Below are positions 23,241-32,321 of a DNA stretch of 64,000 nt, one piece after another. Made by a program: the position numbers and the translations under genes. The DNA lies in the NCBI RefSeq assembly GCF_000612505.1, contig NZ_CP004078.1, positions 1,166,001 through 1,230,000 on the forward strand. The letters run 5' to 3'. Under the pieces are notes generated by a model, which was not told the DNA's origin, made no database searches, and saw nothing but the letters and a program-made list of their open reading frames with translations. This DNA is from Paenibacillus sabinae T27. GTDB lineage: Bacteria; Bacillota; Bacilli; Paenibacillales; Paenibacillaceae. Position 1 is the stretch's first letter. Every line of letters begins with the position of its first letter.

Positions 23241-25919
23241 ATGCTGAAACGCGTGTACCGGTTTGAAGAAGGAAATGCGGAGATGAAGAATCTGCTGGGT
23301 GGAAAAGGAGCGAATCTCGCGGAAATGACGGCTCTCGGCCTTCCGATTCCCCCGGGATTTACGGTAACTACGGAAGCTTGCCAGGCCTATTACGCGGCTG
23401 GAGGAATGATGCCGGAAGGGCTGATGCAGGAGATTCATGAGGCGCTGCGCGGTCTGGAAACGGCAAAATCTGCCGAATTCGGAGGTGTGAACCGGCCGCT
23501 GCTCGTATCCGTGCGTTCAGGATCGGTAACATCCATGCCGGGCATGATGGACACGATTCTGAATCTCGGTCTCAATGACGAAACGGTCAAGGGACTTGCG
23601 GAGCAGACGGGCAACGAAAGATTCGCCTATGATTGCTACCGGAGATTTATCCAGATGTTCGGAGATGTGGTGCTTGGCATTCACTCGATTTATTTCGAAC
23701 GGCTGATTGAACAAGCCAGGAAGGAAAATGGGCGATCCTGCGATCAGGAGATCAGCGCAGGTGAGTGGAAGGAGCTCATCGGGAAATACAAATGGATTGT
23801 CGAGGACCGGACCGGGCAGCCGTTTCCGCAGGATGTGCGCGTTCAACTGAAGCTGGCGGTGGAAGCCGTCTTCCGAAGCTGGAACAATATGCGAGCCAAG
23901 GTATACCGGAAAGCGTATGGCATCCCGGATGAGCAGGGAACGGCGGTCAATATCCAGGCGATGGTATTCGGCAATCTTGGAACCGGCAGCGGAACCGGCG
24001 TGTTGTTTACCCGCAATCCCTCTACGGGAGAACGGGAACTGTACGGTGAATATTTGGCGGATGCTCAAGGCGAAGACGTGGTAGCCGGAGTGCGCACGCC
24101 AAGGCCTGTCAGCGAGCTGCGTGAGGAACTGCCGCTCGTGTATGAACAGCTCTCGGCTGCCGCCGGGCTTCTGGAAATTCATTACCGGGATATGCAGGAT
24201 ATCGAGTTCACCGTCGAGAACGGCAGCCTGTACCTGCTGCAGACCCGGAGCGGCAAACGGACGGCCCAGGCCTCGATCAAGATCGCCGTGGATTTGACGA
24301 AGGAGGGAATCCTCTCGAAAGAGGAAGCTGTCAGCCGGATTGAGCCGGGACATCTGGATCAGCTCCTGCATCGCTCCATCGCCATCCCGCCGGAGCTTGC
24401 GCCGATTGCCAAAGGTCTGCCGGCCTCCCCAGGAGCGGCTGTCGGCTTGATCGCGCTGGATGCAGATACCGCCGAGCAGTGGGCCAAGGACGGACGCAAG
24501 GTTGTGCTGGTCAGCACGGAGACCTCTCCGGACGATATTCACGGCATATTGGCCGCGGAAGGCGTGCTGACGAGCCGGGGCGGCATGACCAGCCATGCGG
24601 CGGTTGTGGCGAGAGGCATGGGCAAGCCATGCGTGTGCGGCTGCGAAGCGCTGAGCATCGACCATGCGGGCCGCAGCGTACGCATTGGAGAGCTTACCCT
24701 GGCGGAAGGCGAGGAAATATCGCTGGACGCTTCCGGTGGGCTGGTGTTCCGGGGAGGTCTGTCGCTCAGCGATCCGGAAATTACGCCTGAGCTGCTTGCG
24801 CTCTTGGACTACGCGGACGGGATCCGCAAGCTTCGCATCTATGCGAACGCAGATACACCGAATGATGCCCGAAAGGCGCGGGATTTCGGCGCGGAGGGGA
24901 TCGGGCTGTGCCGGACGGAGCATATGTTTTTCTCGGGCAGCCGCCTTCCTATCGTCCAGTCGATGATTCTTGCAGGCGGCAGAGAGGAGCGGATGCTCTA
25001 TCTGGACCGGCTGCTGCCGATGCAGCAGGCTGACTTTGAAGAGATGTTCGGGGCGATGGACGGTCTCCCGGTGACGATCCGGCTGCTGGACCCGCCGCTG
25101 CATGAGTTCTTGCCGAACCCGGATCAGCTTCGGGAAGAGTGCCGCAAGCTTGAGGAGGCCGGGGAGACCGGTGAAGAAGTCCGGAAGCTGAAAGCTATGA
25201 TCTCCAAAGTGAATGAACTGCGGGAGGTCAATCCGATGCTCGGCCTTAGAGGCGTTAGACTGGGCATTTTGTTTCCGGAAATTTACGAAATGCAGATCGA
25301 GGCGATCTTTAAGGCCGCTCAATCGGCGCTCCGCCGGGGAGTGGATGTGCACCCGGAAATAATGATTCCGCTTGTCGGGCATCCGGATGAGCTGAAACGC
25401 ATGAGAGCGCTGGTCGACGACATCGGGGGCCAGGTGCTCAGCGAGGAGTTCAGAGGGCTCAAATACCGGGTGGGGACGATGATTGAAGTGCCCAGAGCCG
25501 CGCTTCTGGCGGATACCATTGCGCAGCATGCCGATTTCTTCTCCTTCGGCACGAACGATTTGACCCAGATGACCTTCGGATACAGCCGCGACGATGCGGA
25601 AGGGAAATTCCTGAATTCCTATCTGGACGGGAATATCCTCAAGGCCAATCCGTTCCAGGTTCTGGACCAGGACGGCGTCGGCCAGCTGATAGAGTGGGCC
25701 GTTACCCGGGGCAAGGCAGTGAAGTCGTTCCTGAAGACGGGAATATGCGGCGAGCATGGCGGCGACCGGGAGTCGATTTCTTTCTGCCACCGTACGGGGC
25801 TCGAATACGTCAGCTGCTCCCCGTACCGCATTCCGTTCGCCCGCATAGCGGCGGCGCAGGCCGCGCTCCTTGACAGATCGGAGAGCCCGCACAGTCCGGC
25901 CGAGAAGCAGGTCGTCTAA
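23241..25919 (+). CDS. ppdK: Pyruvate, phosphate dikinase
   Basis: 892 aa cytoplasmic enzyme interconverting pyruvate + ATP + Pi and PEP + AMP + PPi. The N-terminal ATP-grasp (GGKGANLAEMTALGLPIPPGF, SVRSGSVTSMPGMMDTILNLG) is followed by the swivelling phosphohistidine domain with GGMTSHAAVVARGMGKPC (H452; T450 two residues before is the PPSR target) and the C-terminal PEP barrel with FFSFGTNDLTQMTFG and GICGEHGGD. ATG 23241 has CGGAGGGA upstream. The second PPDK regulator follows 35 bp later. Confidence 0.97.
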   Translation: MLKRVYRFEEGNAEMKNLLGGKGANLAEMTALGLPIPPGFTVTTEACQAYYAAGGMMPEGLMQEIHEALRGLETAKSAEFGGVNRPLLVSVRSGSVTSMPGMMDTILNLGLNDETVKGLAEQTGNERFAYDCYRRFIQMFGDVVLGIHSIYFERLIEQARKENGRSCDQEISAGEWKELIGKYKWIVEDRTGQPFPQDVRVQLKLAVEAVFRSWNNMRAKVYRKAYGIPDEQGTAVNIQAMVFGNLGTGSGTGVLFTRNPSTGERELYGEYLADAQGEDVVAGVRTPRPVSELREELPLVYEQLSAAAGLLEIHYRDMQDIEFTVENGSLYLLQTRSGKRTAQASIKIAVDLTKEGILSKEEAVSRIEPGHLDQLLHRSIAIPPELAPIAKGLPASPGAAVGLIALDADTAEQWAKDGRKVVLVSTETSPDDIHGILAAEGVLTSRGGMTSHAAVVARGMGKPCVCGCEALSIDHAGRSVRIGELTLAEGEEISLDASGGLVFRGGLSLSDPEITPELLALLDYADGIRKLRIYANADTPNDARKARDFGAEGIGLCRTEHMFFSGSRLPIVQSMILAGGREERMLYLDRLLPMQQADFEEMFGAMDGLPVTIRLLDPPLHEFLPNPDQLREECRKLEEAGETGEEVRKLKAMISKVNELREVNPMLGLRGVRLGILFPEIYEMQIEAIFKAAQSALRRGVDVHPEIMIPLVGHPDELKRMRALVDDIGGQVLSEEFRGLKYRVGTMIEVPRAALLADTIAQHADFFSFGTNDLTQMTFGYSRDDAEGKFLNSYLDGNILKANPFQVLDQDGVGQLIEWAVTRGKAVKSFLKTGICGEHGGDRESISFCHRTGLEYVSCSPYRIPFARIAAAQAALLDRSESPHSPAEKQVV

Positions 25920-25954
25920 GCGAGGTGAAGAGGCGTTCGTAGAGGGGGATCACA

Positions 25955-26803
25955 ATGGACAATCGAAGCAGCAGGAGCATGACAGATACCGAATGGGAAG
26001 AGGCGGAACACGGCCGCTGGATCGTCATCTGCTCGGACGCCGTAGGGGAAACGGCCGAAGCCGTTGTGAGCGCGGCCTTGCGGCAGTTTGAGGCGCGGCC
26101 TGCCCGGATCAAACGCTTTAGCCATATTGCCGGCGGGAGGGAAATCCGCGAGGCGGTGCGGGAAGCTGCCGAGCGGCGGACGTTTGTTGCCTATACCTTT
26201 GCGCAGCCGGAGCTGACCGAAATGATGATCGGCGAAGCCGCCGCTCACGGCGTGAGTGCCGTGGACATCATGGGGCCCGTCATTTCGGCGATCTCGGGTA
26301 CCTTCCACAACCCGCCCCTTGCGCGGTCCGGGCTGGAAGGCCGATTGAATGAAGCGTATTTCCGCCGGGTCGAGGCCATGGAGTTTGCCGTCAAATATGA
26401 CGACGGCCGGGATTCGCGGGGGATCGGCCTGGCCGAGATCGTGCTGATCGGTGTCTCCCGCACCTCGAAGACCCCGCTCAGCATTTACTTGGCCCATAAG
26501 GGCTACAAGGTGGCGAACTATCCCTTGACGCCCGAGGTTCAGGCCCCGCCGGAGCTGTTTCAGATTCCGAGCCGCCGCATTTTCGGGCTGACGATGGAGC
26601 TTGAGTCCATTCTCAAGATCCGTACCGAACGGCTGAGATCGCTTGGGCTGCAGGCGGACGCGGACTACGCTGCGGCCCACCGCGTAGTGGAGGAGTTCAC
26701 TTACGCCGAGGAACTGATGAGGCGGATCGGCTGCAAGGTGATCGACGTGTCCGATAAATCCATCGAGGAGACCGCGGGTTTGATTATCGACTTCATACGA
26801 TAG
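25955..26803 (+). CDS. Pyruvate, phosphate dikinase regulatory protein (second copy)
   Basis: 282 aa PPSR, 35 bp after ppdK, ATG preceded by GAGGGGGATC. WIVICSDAVGETAEAVVSAALRQF, SAVDIMGPVISAI and the nucleotide loop GVSRTSKTPLSIYLAHKGYKVANYP match the copy at 18763-19563, but the two differ over much of their length, so this is an old duplication or separate acquisition. Genetic linkage makes this copy the likelier partner of the adjacent PPDK. The N-terminus is about 15 residues longer and acidic. Confidence 0.93.
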   Translation: MDNRSSRSMTDTEWEEAEHGRWIVICSDAVGETAEAVVSAALRQFEARPARIKRFSHIAGGREIREAVREAAERRTFVAYTFAQPELTEMMIGEAAAHGVSAVDIMGPVISAISGTFHNPPLARSGLEGRLNEAYFRRVEAMEFAVKYDDGRDSRGIGLAEIVLIGVSRTSKTPLSIYLAHKGYKVANYPLTPEVQAPPELFQIPSRRIFGLTMELESILKIRTERLRSLGLQADADYAAAHRVVEEFTYAEELMRRIGCKVIDVSDKSIEETAGLIIDFIR

Positions 26804-26833
26804 AACGAATAGCAACGAATAATAACGAATAAC
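26804..26833 (+). repeat. Three 10-bp tandem repeats
   Basis: AACGAATAGC, AACGAATAAT and AACGAATAAC follow each other immediately after the regulator's stop codon. Probably slipped-strand variation. Confidence 0.7.
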
Positions 26834-26839
26834 AACGGA

Positions 26840-26890
26840 CCAAGGGCCGTTTCCCGGCTGCGGATGATGCGCAGGGGAGACGGCCCTTGG
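26840..26890. terminator. Terminator between convergent ppdK-PPSR and feo units
   Basis: CCAAGGGCCGT (26840-26850) and ACGGCCCTTGG (26880-26890) form a perfect 11-bp stem with a 29-base loop. There is no strong T-run; it could serve both strands. Confidence 0.6.
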
Positions 26891-26951
26891 CGTATGGAGA
26901 CTTTTGAAGTGCTTTTTTCTCGAACACGGGATTCCGTTCTTCCTTCGATTC

Positions 26952-28358
26952 CTACACCCAGCCGAAGGCATATGCCGCCTGCGCTACCAGAAAGGTAACG
27001 GCGATGGCGATGCCGAGCGGGATAACGGCCGACAGGACGGCCCATTTTACGCTTTTCGTTTCCTTGTAGATGTTGACCAGCGTCGTGCCGCACGGATAAT
27101 GCAGCAGCGAGAATAGCATCATGTTCAGCGCCGTCAGCCACGTCCAGCCGTGCTGGAGAAAGATATCCTTGATATTGCCAAGGCTGTCGACATCGACCAT
27201 CGCTCCCGAAGACAGGTAGCCCATCATCAGGATCGGCAGCACAATCTCGTTCGCGGGCAGGCCGAGGAGGAACGCCATGATGATGTAGCCGTCCAGTCCG
27301 ATGAGATGCGCGAAAGGATCGAAGAAAGCCGCCATATGGTTCAAAACGCTGTCTCCACCGACGACAATATTGCCCAGCACCCAGGTGGCGATTCCGGCCG
27401 GGGCTGCGATGACGATGGCCCGCGTCAGCACGTTCAGGGACTTCTCCTTGGAAGAAACCAGGATGGTCTTCCAGATCTGCGGTCTCCGGTACGGCGGCAG
27501 CTCCAAAGTATAATGCGTCGGCACGCCGCGCAGCGCCGTCTTGGACATGACCCAGGAGACGGTCAGGGTGACGACGATCCCCAGAAGCACGAGGCCCATC
27601 AGGATGCCTGCGGTGGTCAGCGATTTCAGCACTCCGGTCGTCGCGGCTCCCGCCATGAACAGGGAGGCCAGCAGGATGAGCGTCGGCCACCGGCCGTTGC
27701 AGGGGACGAAGTTATTCGTCAGAATCGCCAGCATCCGCTCGCGCGGCGACTCGATGATCCGCGTGGAGAGGATGGCGGCGGCATTGCACCCGAAGCCCAT
27801 CGACATGGTCAGGGCCTGCTTGCCGTGCCCGCCCGATTTCTTGAACAGGCGGTCCATATTGAAGGCGACGCGCGGGAGATAGCCGAAGTTCTCGAGCAGG
27901 GCGAAGACGGGGAAGAAGATGGCCATCGGCGGCAGCATGACGCTGATGACCCAGGACGTCCCCCGGTATAAGCCGAGCACGAGCACGCCATGCAGCCATT
28001 CGGGAGCGCCCACCGCCTGGAAGCCGGCGGTCAGATAGCCCTCGATGTAGCCGAAGAGGGAGGCCAGCCAGCCCGAAGGGTAGTTCGCTCCGGCGATCGT
28101 AATCCAGAAGACGGCGCCAAGGATGGATAGCATGATCGGGAATCCCCAGATTTTGGAGGTTACGATCCGGTCTAGCTTATGCGTGCTCTTCAGCTTGCCG
28201 CGGTCGCGGTAGGCGACCGCCTCGCGGCAGATGCTTGCGGTGACGCCATAGATGCCGCCGACAATATCGTCGCGGATGCCGCCGCTGGTCAGCTTCTCGG
28301 CGGAGGCAATCAGCGAATCCAGCGCGCTGCTTGCTTTAATGGCAGGCTGTTGCTCCAT
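26952..28358 (-). CDS. feoB: FeoB membrane (ferrous iron permease) part, separate protein
   Basis: 468 aa holding the transport domain of FeoB: a short cytoplasmic start, then membrane segments with two Gate/nucleoside-recognition blocks (LGLYRGTSWVISVMLPPMAI, FGCNAAAILSTRIIES, LTNNFVPCNGRWPTLILLAS, LLGLPANEIVLPILMMGYL). The G domain is encoded by the preceding gene, overlapping by 23 bp in another frame. A perfect AGGAGGTG site stands before ATG 28358, so this is a real separate start, not a sequencing frameshift. It imports Fe2+. Confidence 0.92.
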   Translation of the reverse strand: MEQQPAIKASSALDSLIASAEKLTSGGIRDDIVGGIYGVTASICREAVAYRDRGKLKSTHKLDRIVTSKIWGFPIMLSILGAVFWITIAGANYPSGWLASLFGYIEGYLTAGFQAVGAPEWLHGVLVLGLYRGTSWVISVMLPPMAIFFPVFALLENFGYLPRVAFNMDRLFKKSGGHGKQALTMSMGFGCNAAAILSTRIIESPRERMLAILTNNFVPCNGRWPTLILLASLFMAGAATTGVLKSLTTAGILMGLVLLGIVVTLTVSWVMSKTALRGVPTHYTLELPPYRRPQIWKTILVSSKEKSLNVLTRAIVIAAPAGIATWVLGNIVVGGDSVLNHMAAFFDPFAHLIGLDGYIIMAFLLGLPANEIVLPILMMGYLSSGAMVDVDSLGNIKDIFLQHGWTWLTALNMMLFSLLHYPCGTTLVNIYKETKSVKWAVLSAVIPLGIAIAVTFLVAQAAYAFGWV

Positions 28359-29067
28359 GGCCGGACACCTCCTTCGATATCGTGCTCTTGATCCCCAGGC
28401 TCTCCCTGCGCAGGGAGGCGAGCAGGCTTTCGTCGCCGTCCAGCAGCCGCAGCGCGATCCAGCGGGCCGGGTAATCGGCTCCAAGGGACTGCTCCACGAG
28501 CGGGAGGAGCTCAGCGATGCCGCGCTCGATTTCCTCGCTGTACGGAATCCGCAGGGGCTCTGCGGCGAAGGTTCCGTCCGCAACCCGCTCCACCTGATTC
28601 AGCAGCTCCTTGATTCCGGTTCGGTTTCGGGCTGAGATGGCGATGACCGGTACGCCAAGGCGCTTCGACATGGCCTTCAGGTCGATATCGATGCCCAGCC
28701 TCCGCGCTTCGTCCATCAGATTGATGCAGATTACGGTCCGTCCGGTAATTTCCAGCACCTGCAGAGCGAGGTTCAGGTTCCGCTCCAGCGAGGTTGCGTC
28801 CAGTACGACTAACGTCACATCCGGCTTCTCAAAAATGATATAATCGCGCGCCGCCTCTTCGTCGGCCGAGTTGGAGTACAGGGAATAGGTGCCCGGAAGA
28901 TCGACGGCACGGTATTCCTTGCCATTATGCGTGAACGTTCCCTCGGCGGTTACGACCGTCTTACCTGCCCAGTTGCCGGTGTGCTGCCGCATGCCGGTCA
29001 GCAGATTGAACAGCGTGCTTTTTCCCGTATTCGGGTTGCCTGCAAAGGCCACGGTGTAAGTCTTCAT
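28336..29067 (-). CDS. feoB: FeoB GTPase (N-terminal) part, separate protein
   Basis: 243 aa. G1 GNPNTGKSTLFN, G2 Thr in GNWAGKTV, G3 DLPGTYSLYS and G4 NLMDE identify the FeoB G domain, followed by its helical spacer. It ends with VSGHGATACH where the membrane domain would normally continue. It overlaps feoA by 4 bp and the membrane gene by 23 bp. It presumably works in trans with the 26952-28358 product. Confidence 0.92.
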   Translation of the reverse strand: MKTYTVAFAGNPNTGKSTLFNLLTGMRQHTGNWAGKTVVTAEGTFTHNGKEYRAVDLPGTYSLYSNSADEEAARDYIIFEKPDVTLVVLDATSLERNLNLALQVLEITGRTVICINLMDEARRLGIDIDLKAMSKRLGVPVIAISARNRTGIKELLNQVERVADGTFAAEPLRIPYSEEIERGIAELLPLVEQSLGADYPARWIALRLLDGDESLLASLRRESLGIKSTISKEVSGHGATACH

Positions 29068-29318
29068 CGCGCATTCCCTCCAATCGGATTTCCAAAAATA
29101 AGCGAACTTTCTTCTCTGCGCAGTGCAATCGTCGTATTGCTTACACGAAAAGCGGTCGGGTCCCCGAGAGGGCTGCTCCGGAGCACTTCAACCGTATTGC
29201 CGGGAACAAAACCCAGGTCCAGCAGTCTTCTTCTCATAACGCCCTGTACATTCATGCCGCTGATTTCAAGGACACTGCCTTTGGCGGCTTCGGATAACGG
29301 AATACCGGTTACGGCCAT
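29064..29318 (-). CDS. feoA: FeoA-family SH3-like iron transport accessory protein
   Basis: 84 aa. IPLSEAAKGSVLEISGMNVQGVMRRRLLDLGFVPGNTVEVLRSSPLGDP is the FeoA SH3-like fold, thought to assist FeoB. ATG 29318 has AAAGGGTG upstream; GTG 29327 in frame lies inside that site. First gene of the feo operon, overlapping the G-domain gene by ATGA. Confidence 0.92.
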   Translation of the reverse strand: MAVTGIPLSEAAKGSVLEISGMNVQGVMRRRLLDLGFVPGNTVEVLRSSPLGDPTAFRVSNTTIALRREESSLIFGNPIGGNAR

Positions 29319-29377
29319 AACGGTCACCCTTTCTTTTTATGTCAAAACATCCGACTGTTGAGCTGTTCCATGATATT

Positions 29378-29406
29378 AGTATACGCGAACAAATTTGTCC
29401 CAGCAA
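29378..29406 (-). promoter_or_regulatory. feoA promoter with palindrome in the spacer
   Basis: On the minus strand TTGCTG (29406-29401), 17 bp, TATACT (29383-29378). The spacer contains the perfect palindrome ACAAATTTGT (29389-29398), a candidate operator. It does not look like a classic Fur box. Confidence 0.6.
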
Positions 29407-29431
29407 CAAAAAAGTTTCCCTAAGGAAACTT
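29405..29431 (-). terminator. Terminator of the BceB-like permease gene
   Basis: AAGTTTCC/GGAAACTT (29412-29431) with a 4-base loop, followed on the minus strand by TTTTTTG. It directly abuts the -35 box of feoA. Confidence 0.8.
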
Positions 29432-29493
29432 AAATTTTAATAAAATCCCCCGCGATAAAGAAAAAGCTTCTTCAGCACGGGGGTACCCTGGTT

Positions 29494-31422
29494 CTAAACC
29501 ATCGTTCTCTTCAGACTGTGAACATAACGTGATCTTACAACGGCGAAATACAGCGTCTGCACCGCCAGGAAAGCGCCGATCGTCATAAGAACCGGGACTG
29601 TGATTTCGTAGACCTGAATCTGGTTCAGAACGGGCCGGATGACAACCAGGGTCTGAATCCAGGCGACCAGAATCGGAATGTAAAAGAGCAGGGCAATCTG
29701 CTTCGTGGCTGAGCCTGACATCTCGCCGGGACTGAGTCCGATCTTCGACAGCGCACGGTACATTCTTTGGTCGGCGGCCAGTTCGGAGTGCAGGCGGAAG
29801 TAGAGAAAGCTCGCCGACGAGACGGAGAAAATCAGGGCGATGAATATTCCGATAAAGCCGAGCATCGACATTCCCTGTTTCGTCCTTATATAATTGTTGG
29901 ATCTAGCTCCCAAGAAGTTAGCCGACTGCTGCTTATTAATCGAATCGGCCAGTTCGGATGACAAGGTAACATTTCGGCTGTCTGAGGCCGGGAGCTGACC
30001 ATCCCAAGCGGGTATTTTGTACAAATATCTTGTAAATGGCTTGGGCCGGTTACGCTTATCTGGATTCTTATCCAGCAGGTTATAGATATCGTCTCCGACA
30101 ACCAGCAAAGGGGAGGCGTACTGTCCGAAGGGAGGAATTACAGGTTTCAGCGTTCTTCTTACGCTAAATGTCCGGTCCGGGAATTCCGCAATCAAACGGT
30201 TGTTCTTTACGTATTTCTCGCTGTCAAGCTGGCCTGAAATCACCAGAACCGCTTCGCCCGCGGAAAGTGCTGCTTCAGTTTCACTTCCCATTTGCGGCGC
30301 CAGTTCGTTGTACCGGCTCAAAGGCAGGAGTTCAAGCATTTGCGATCGGACGCCATCTCGGACGGAACCGCTCAGCTGATCTACTTTATACTCCTTAAAC
30401 TCCAGTCCTTCCGCCTGAAGACGGCTACGGATCATTTGAGTATCTTTCTGCTCGGTTGCCGAATGATAAGAGATGTAATCCAGAGCGAACGGACTGCTCA
30501 AATACGCGTCCTCATTCGCATTGTTTATCGAGAGCAGAAAGCTCGAAGCCATACAGGCGAGCGACGTAACCACAGTCACAAGAAACAGCATGCGGGCATT
30601 GTCCTTCAGCTTGTATGCCATCTCCGAGATCCACAGCAGGTTGGTTCCCCGCCACAGCCGTCTGCGGCTGAGCTTAAGGAGGCGGACCGTAAGCACGGAC
30701 AGCTGGGTGTAGAAAAAGTAAGTGCCGGCAATGCCTGTTACCGCCGCGACAAGCAGCCATTTAGGGTCCAGCGGCTGGCGGATCGCCCAATATCCGGCGG
30801 CAAGCAGCGCGATGCACAGCACGGACAGTAGCAGGGAGGCCTTCGGTTCCTTTTTCGGTTTGCTCGTGCCCTTCAGCAGCTCCAGCACCCGGTTTTTCCG
30901 GATAAACAGCAGGGTGAACGCCGAGATGACGATGAACAGGGCGAGGAACGCGGCTGCCGTTACCAATATTGCCTTTAATGGCCAGTAAAAAGGGAGATCG
31001 CTGATGCCGATCATCTTGGTGCTGAGCAGCAGGAACATCTTGGACAGTAGCAGGCCGCCTGCCATACCCGTCACGATGGAGAACAGCCCGATGAGCATAT
31101 TTTCCATGAAAATGAGCCTGTTGATCTGTCCCGGCCGCGCCCCGAGAATTGTCAGGATACCGAACTCGAGATTACGGGATTTCAGAAAAGCGCTTATGGA
31201 GTACAGCACGAAGAAGAAGGCGAAGATGAACACGATGTAAGAGGCGATCTTCATACCCGCTGCGGAGTTCCTTCCGAGCTCAATTGAGGTCACATCGGGA
31301 TGGAACATGAATACGGCGTAAGCGAAGAAGACCATGACCATAAAGGCGCTGCTTAGAAAAAATGCGATATAAGACCGGGCGTTCCGGCGGATGTTGTTAA
31401 ACGCGAACTGAGGAAAGCTCAT
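29494..31422 (-). CDS. BceB-type ABC transporter permease (FtsX-like)
   Basis: 642 aa. About ten membrane segments in the BceB layout: MSFPQFAFNNIRRNARSYIAFFLSS at the start, FGILTILGARPGQINRLIF, and a large extracellular domain of about 200 residues (roughly 360-550) before the last segments. Such permeases, with BceA, free cell-wall precursors from peptide antibiotics such as bacitracin and act as the sensor for BceS. ATG 31422 overlaps the ATPase gene by 26 bp. Which peptide it handles is unknown. Confidence 0.9.
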   Translation of the reverse strand: MSFPQFAFNNIRRNARSYIAFFLSSAFMVMVFFAYAVFMFHPDVTSIELGRNSAAGMKIASYIVFIFAFFFVLYSISAFLKSRNLEFGILTILGARPGQINRLIFMENMLIGLFSIVTGMAGGLLLSKMFLLLSTKMIGISDLPFYWPLKAILVTAAAFLALFIVISAFTLLFIRKNRVLELLKGTSKPKKEPKASLLLSVLCIALLAAGYWAIRQPLDPKWLLVAAVTGIAGTYFFYTQLSVLTVRLLKLSRRRLWRGTNLLWISEMAYKLKDNARMLFLVTVVTSLACMASSFLLSINNANEDAYLSSPFALDYISYHSATEQKDTQMIRSRLQAEGLEFKEYKVDQLSGSVRDGVRSQMLELLPLSRYNELAPQMGSETEAALSAGEAVLVISGQLDSEKYVKNNRLIAEFPDRTFSVRRTLKPVIPPFGQYASPLLVVGDDIYNLLDKNPDKRNRPKPFTRYLYKIPAWDGQLPASDSRNVTLSSELADSINKQQSANFLGARSNNYIRTKQGMSMLGFIGIFIALIFSVSSASFLYFRLHSELAADQRMYRALSKIGLSPGEMSGSATKQIALLFYIPILVAWIQTLVVIRPVLNQIQVYEITVPVLMTIGAFLAVQTLYFAVVRSRYVHSLKRTMV

Positions 31423-32167
31423 GCGTGTTCCCTCCCCAGAACGACAGCGTGTCGATGATTTTTTGGAAAAAAGCCTGGCGGCTCTCGCCCCGGCGGATCT
31501 CGGCCGCGAGCTTGCCGTCCTTGATAAAAATAATCCGGCTGCAGTAGCTGGCGGCCAGCGGATCATGCGTGACTAGCATCAATGTGGCTCCCGTACTGCG
31601 GTTGATACTCTCCAGCGATTCCATCACGAGCCGGGAGGAATTGGAGTCCAGGGAACCCGTCGGCTCGTCGGCCAGGATCAGGGAAGGCGATGAAATAATC
31701 GCCCTCGCGATCGCCGTTCGTTGACGCTGTCCGCCGGAAATTTCATAGATTCGCTTGTCCAGAATATCCGTGATGCCAAGACGGTCCGCAGCCTGCTTCA
31801 GCAGTGTCTGCATCTCGGAGAGCCTGCGCTTGTCCAGTGTCAGCGGAAGCACGATATTCTCGCCGACGGTGAGCGTTTCGAGCAGATTGAAATCCTGAAA
31901 GACGAAGCCAAGCTGCCTGCGGCGGAACAGGGCCAGCTCCTTTTTGTTCATGAGAAAAGGGTTGCTGCCGTTGATCTTCACTTCGCCCGAGCTGGGTCTG
32001 TCAATCGTGGAGACCATGTTGAGCAGTGTCGTTTTGCCGCTGCCCGACGGGCCCATTATGCCGACAAATTCTCCGCTCTCGATGCCGAGATGGATATCGG
32101 TAAGGGCGCGGGTGCTGATTTTGCCCGGGTAGACTTTGCTGAGGGCGGTGACTTCCAATACATTCAT
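31397..32167 (-). CDS. BceA-type ABC transporter ATPase
   Basis: 256 aa. Walker A GPSGSGKTT, Q-loop FVFQDFNLLE, signature ISGGQRQRTAIARAI and Walker B LILADEPTGSLDS are intact. The C-terminal extension (SRQAFFQKIIDTLSFWGGN) is typical of BceA. ATG 32167 follows GGAAGG. It provides energy for the BceB-like permease next to it, and lies downstream of a BceRS pair on the same strand. Confidence 0.93.
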   Translation of the reverse strand: MNVLEVTALSKVYPGKISTRALTDIHLGIESGEFVGIMGPSGSGKTTLLNMVSTIDRPSSGEVKINGSNPFLMNKKELALFRRRQLGFVFQDFNLLETLTVGENIVLPLTLDKRRLSEMQTLLKQAADRLGITDILDKRIYEISGGQRQRTAIARAIISSPSLILADEPTGSLDSNSSRLVMESLESINRSTGATLMLVTHDPLAASYCSRIIFIKDGKLAAEIRRGESRQAFFQKIIDTLSFWGGNTHELSSVRV

Positions 32168-32271
32168 GAGAGACCTTCCTTTCCAGGTTTGGGGCTTTTG
32201 CATGATGCCCGCAGAGTATCCTGTTACACTCCCAATGTACCGTACAGCGCCCGATGGCTGCTATGGATTTA

Positions 32272-32289
32272 CCTTACGGTTTCCTTACA
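32272..32289 (-). promoter_or_regulatory. Candidate BceR-type operator upstream of bceAB
   Basis: On the minus strand TGTAAGG (32289-32283) and CGTAAGG (32278-32272) are direct repeats 11 bp apart, one helical turn, as OmpR-type regulators prefer. Confidence 0.45.
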
Positions 32290-32321
32290 GTCCAGTTAAG
32301 GTTATGTTCGTATCTGCAGGA

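Noticed and set aside
23517..25892. A 791-codon open frame antisense to ppdK
   Set aside because: It is fully covered by a clear PPDK on the other strand; its product has no recognisable domain and is rich in Arg, Gln and His, as expected from reading codon-biased DNA backwards.
26804..26833. Start of a CRISPR array
   Set aside because: The 10-bp units are directly contiguous with no spacers and no cas genes are near.
28336..28358. FeoB frameshift or sequencing error
   Set aside because: The second frame has its own strong ribosome site and the break is at a domain boundary, so a real gene split is the better explanation.
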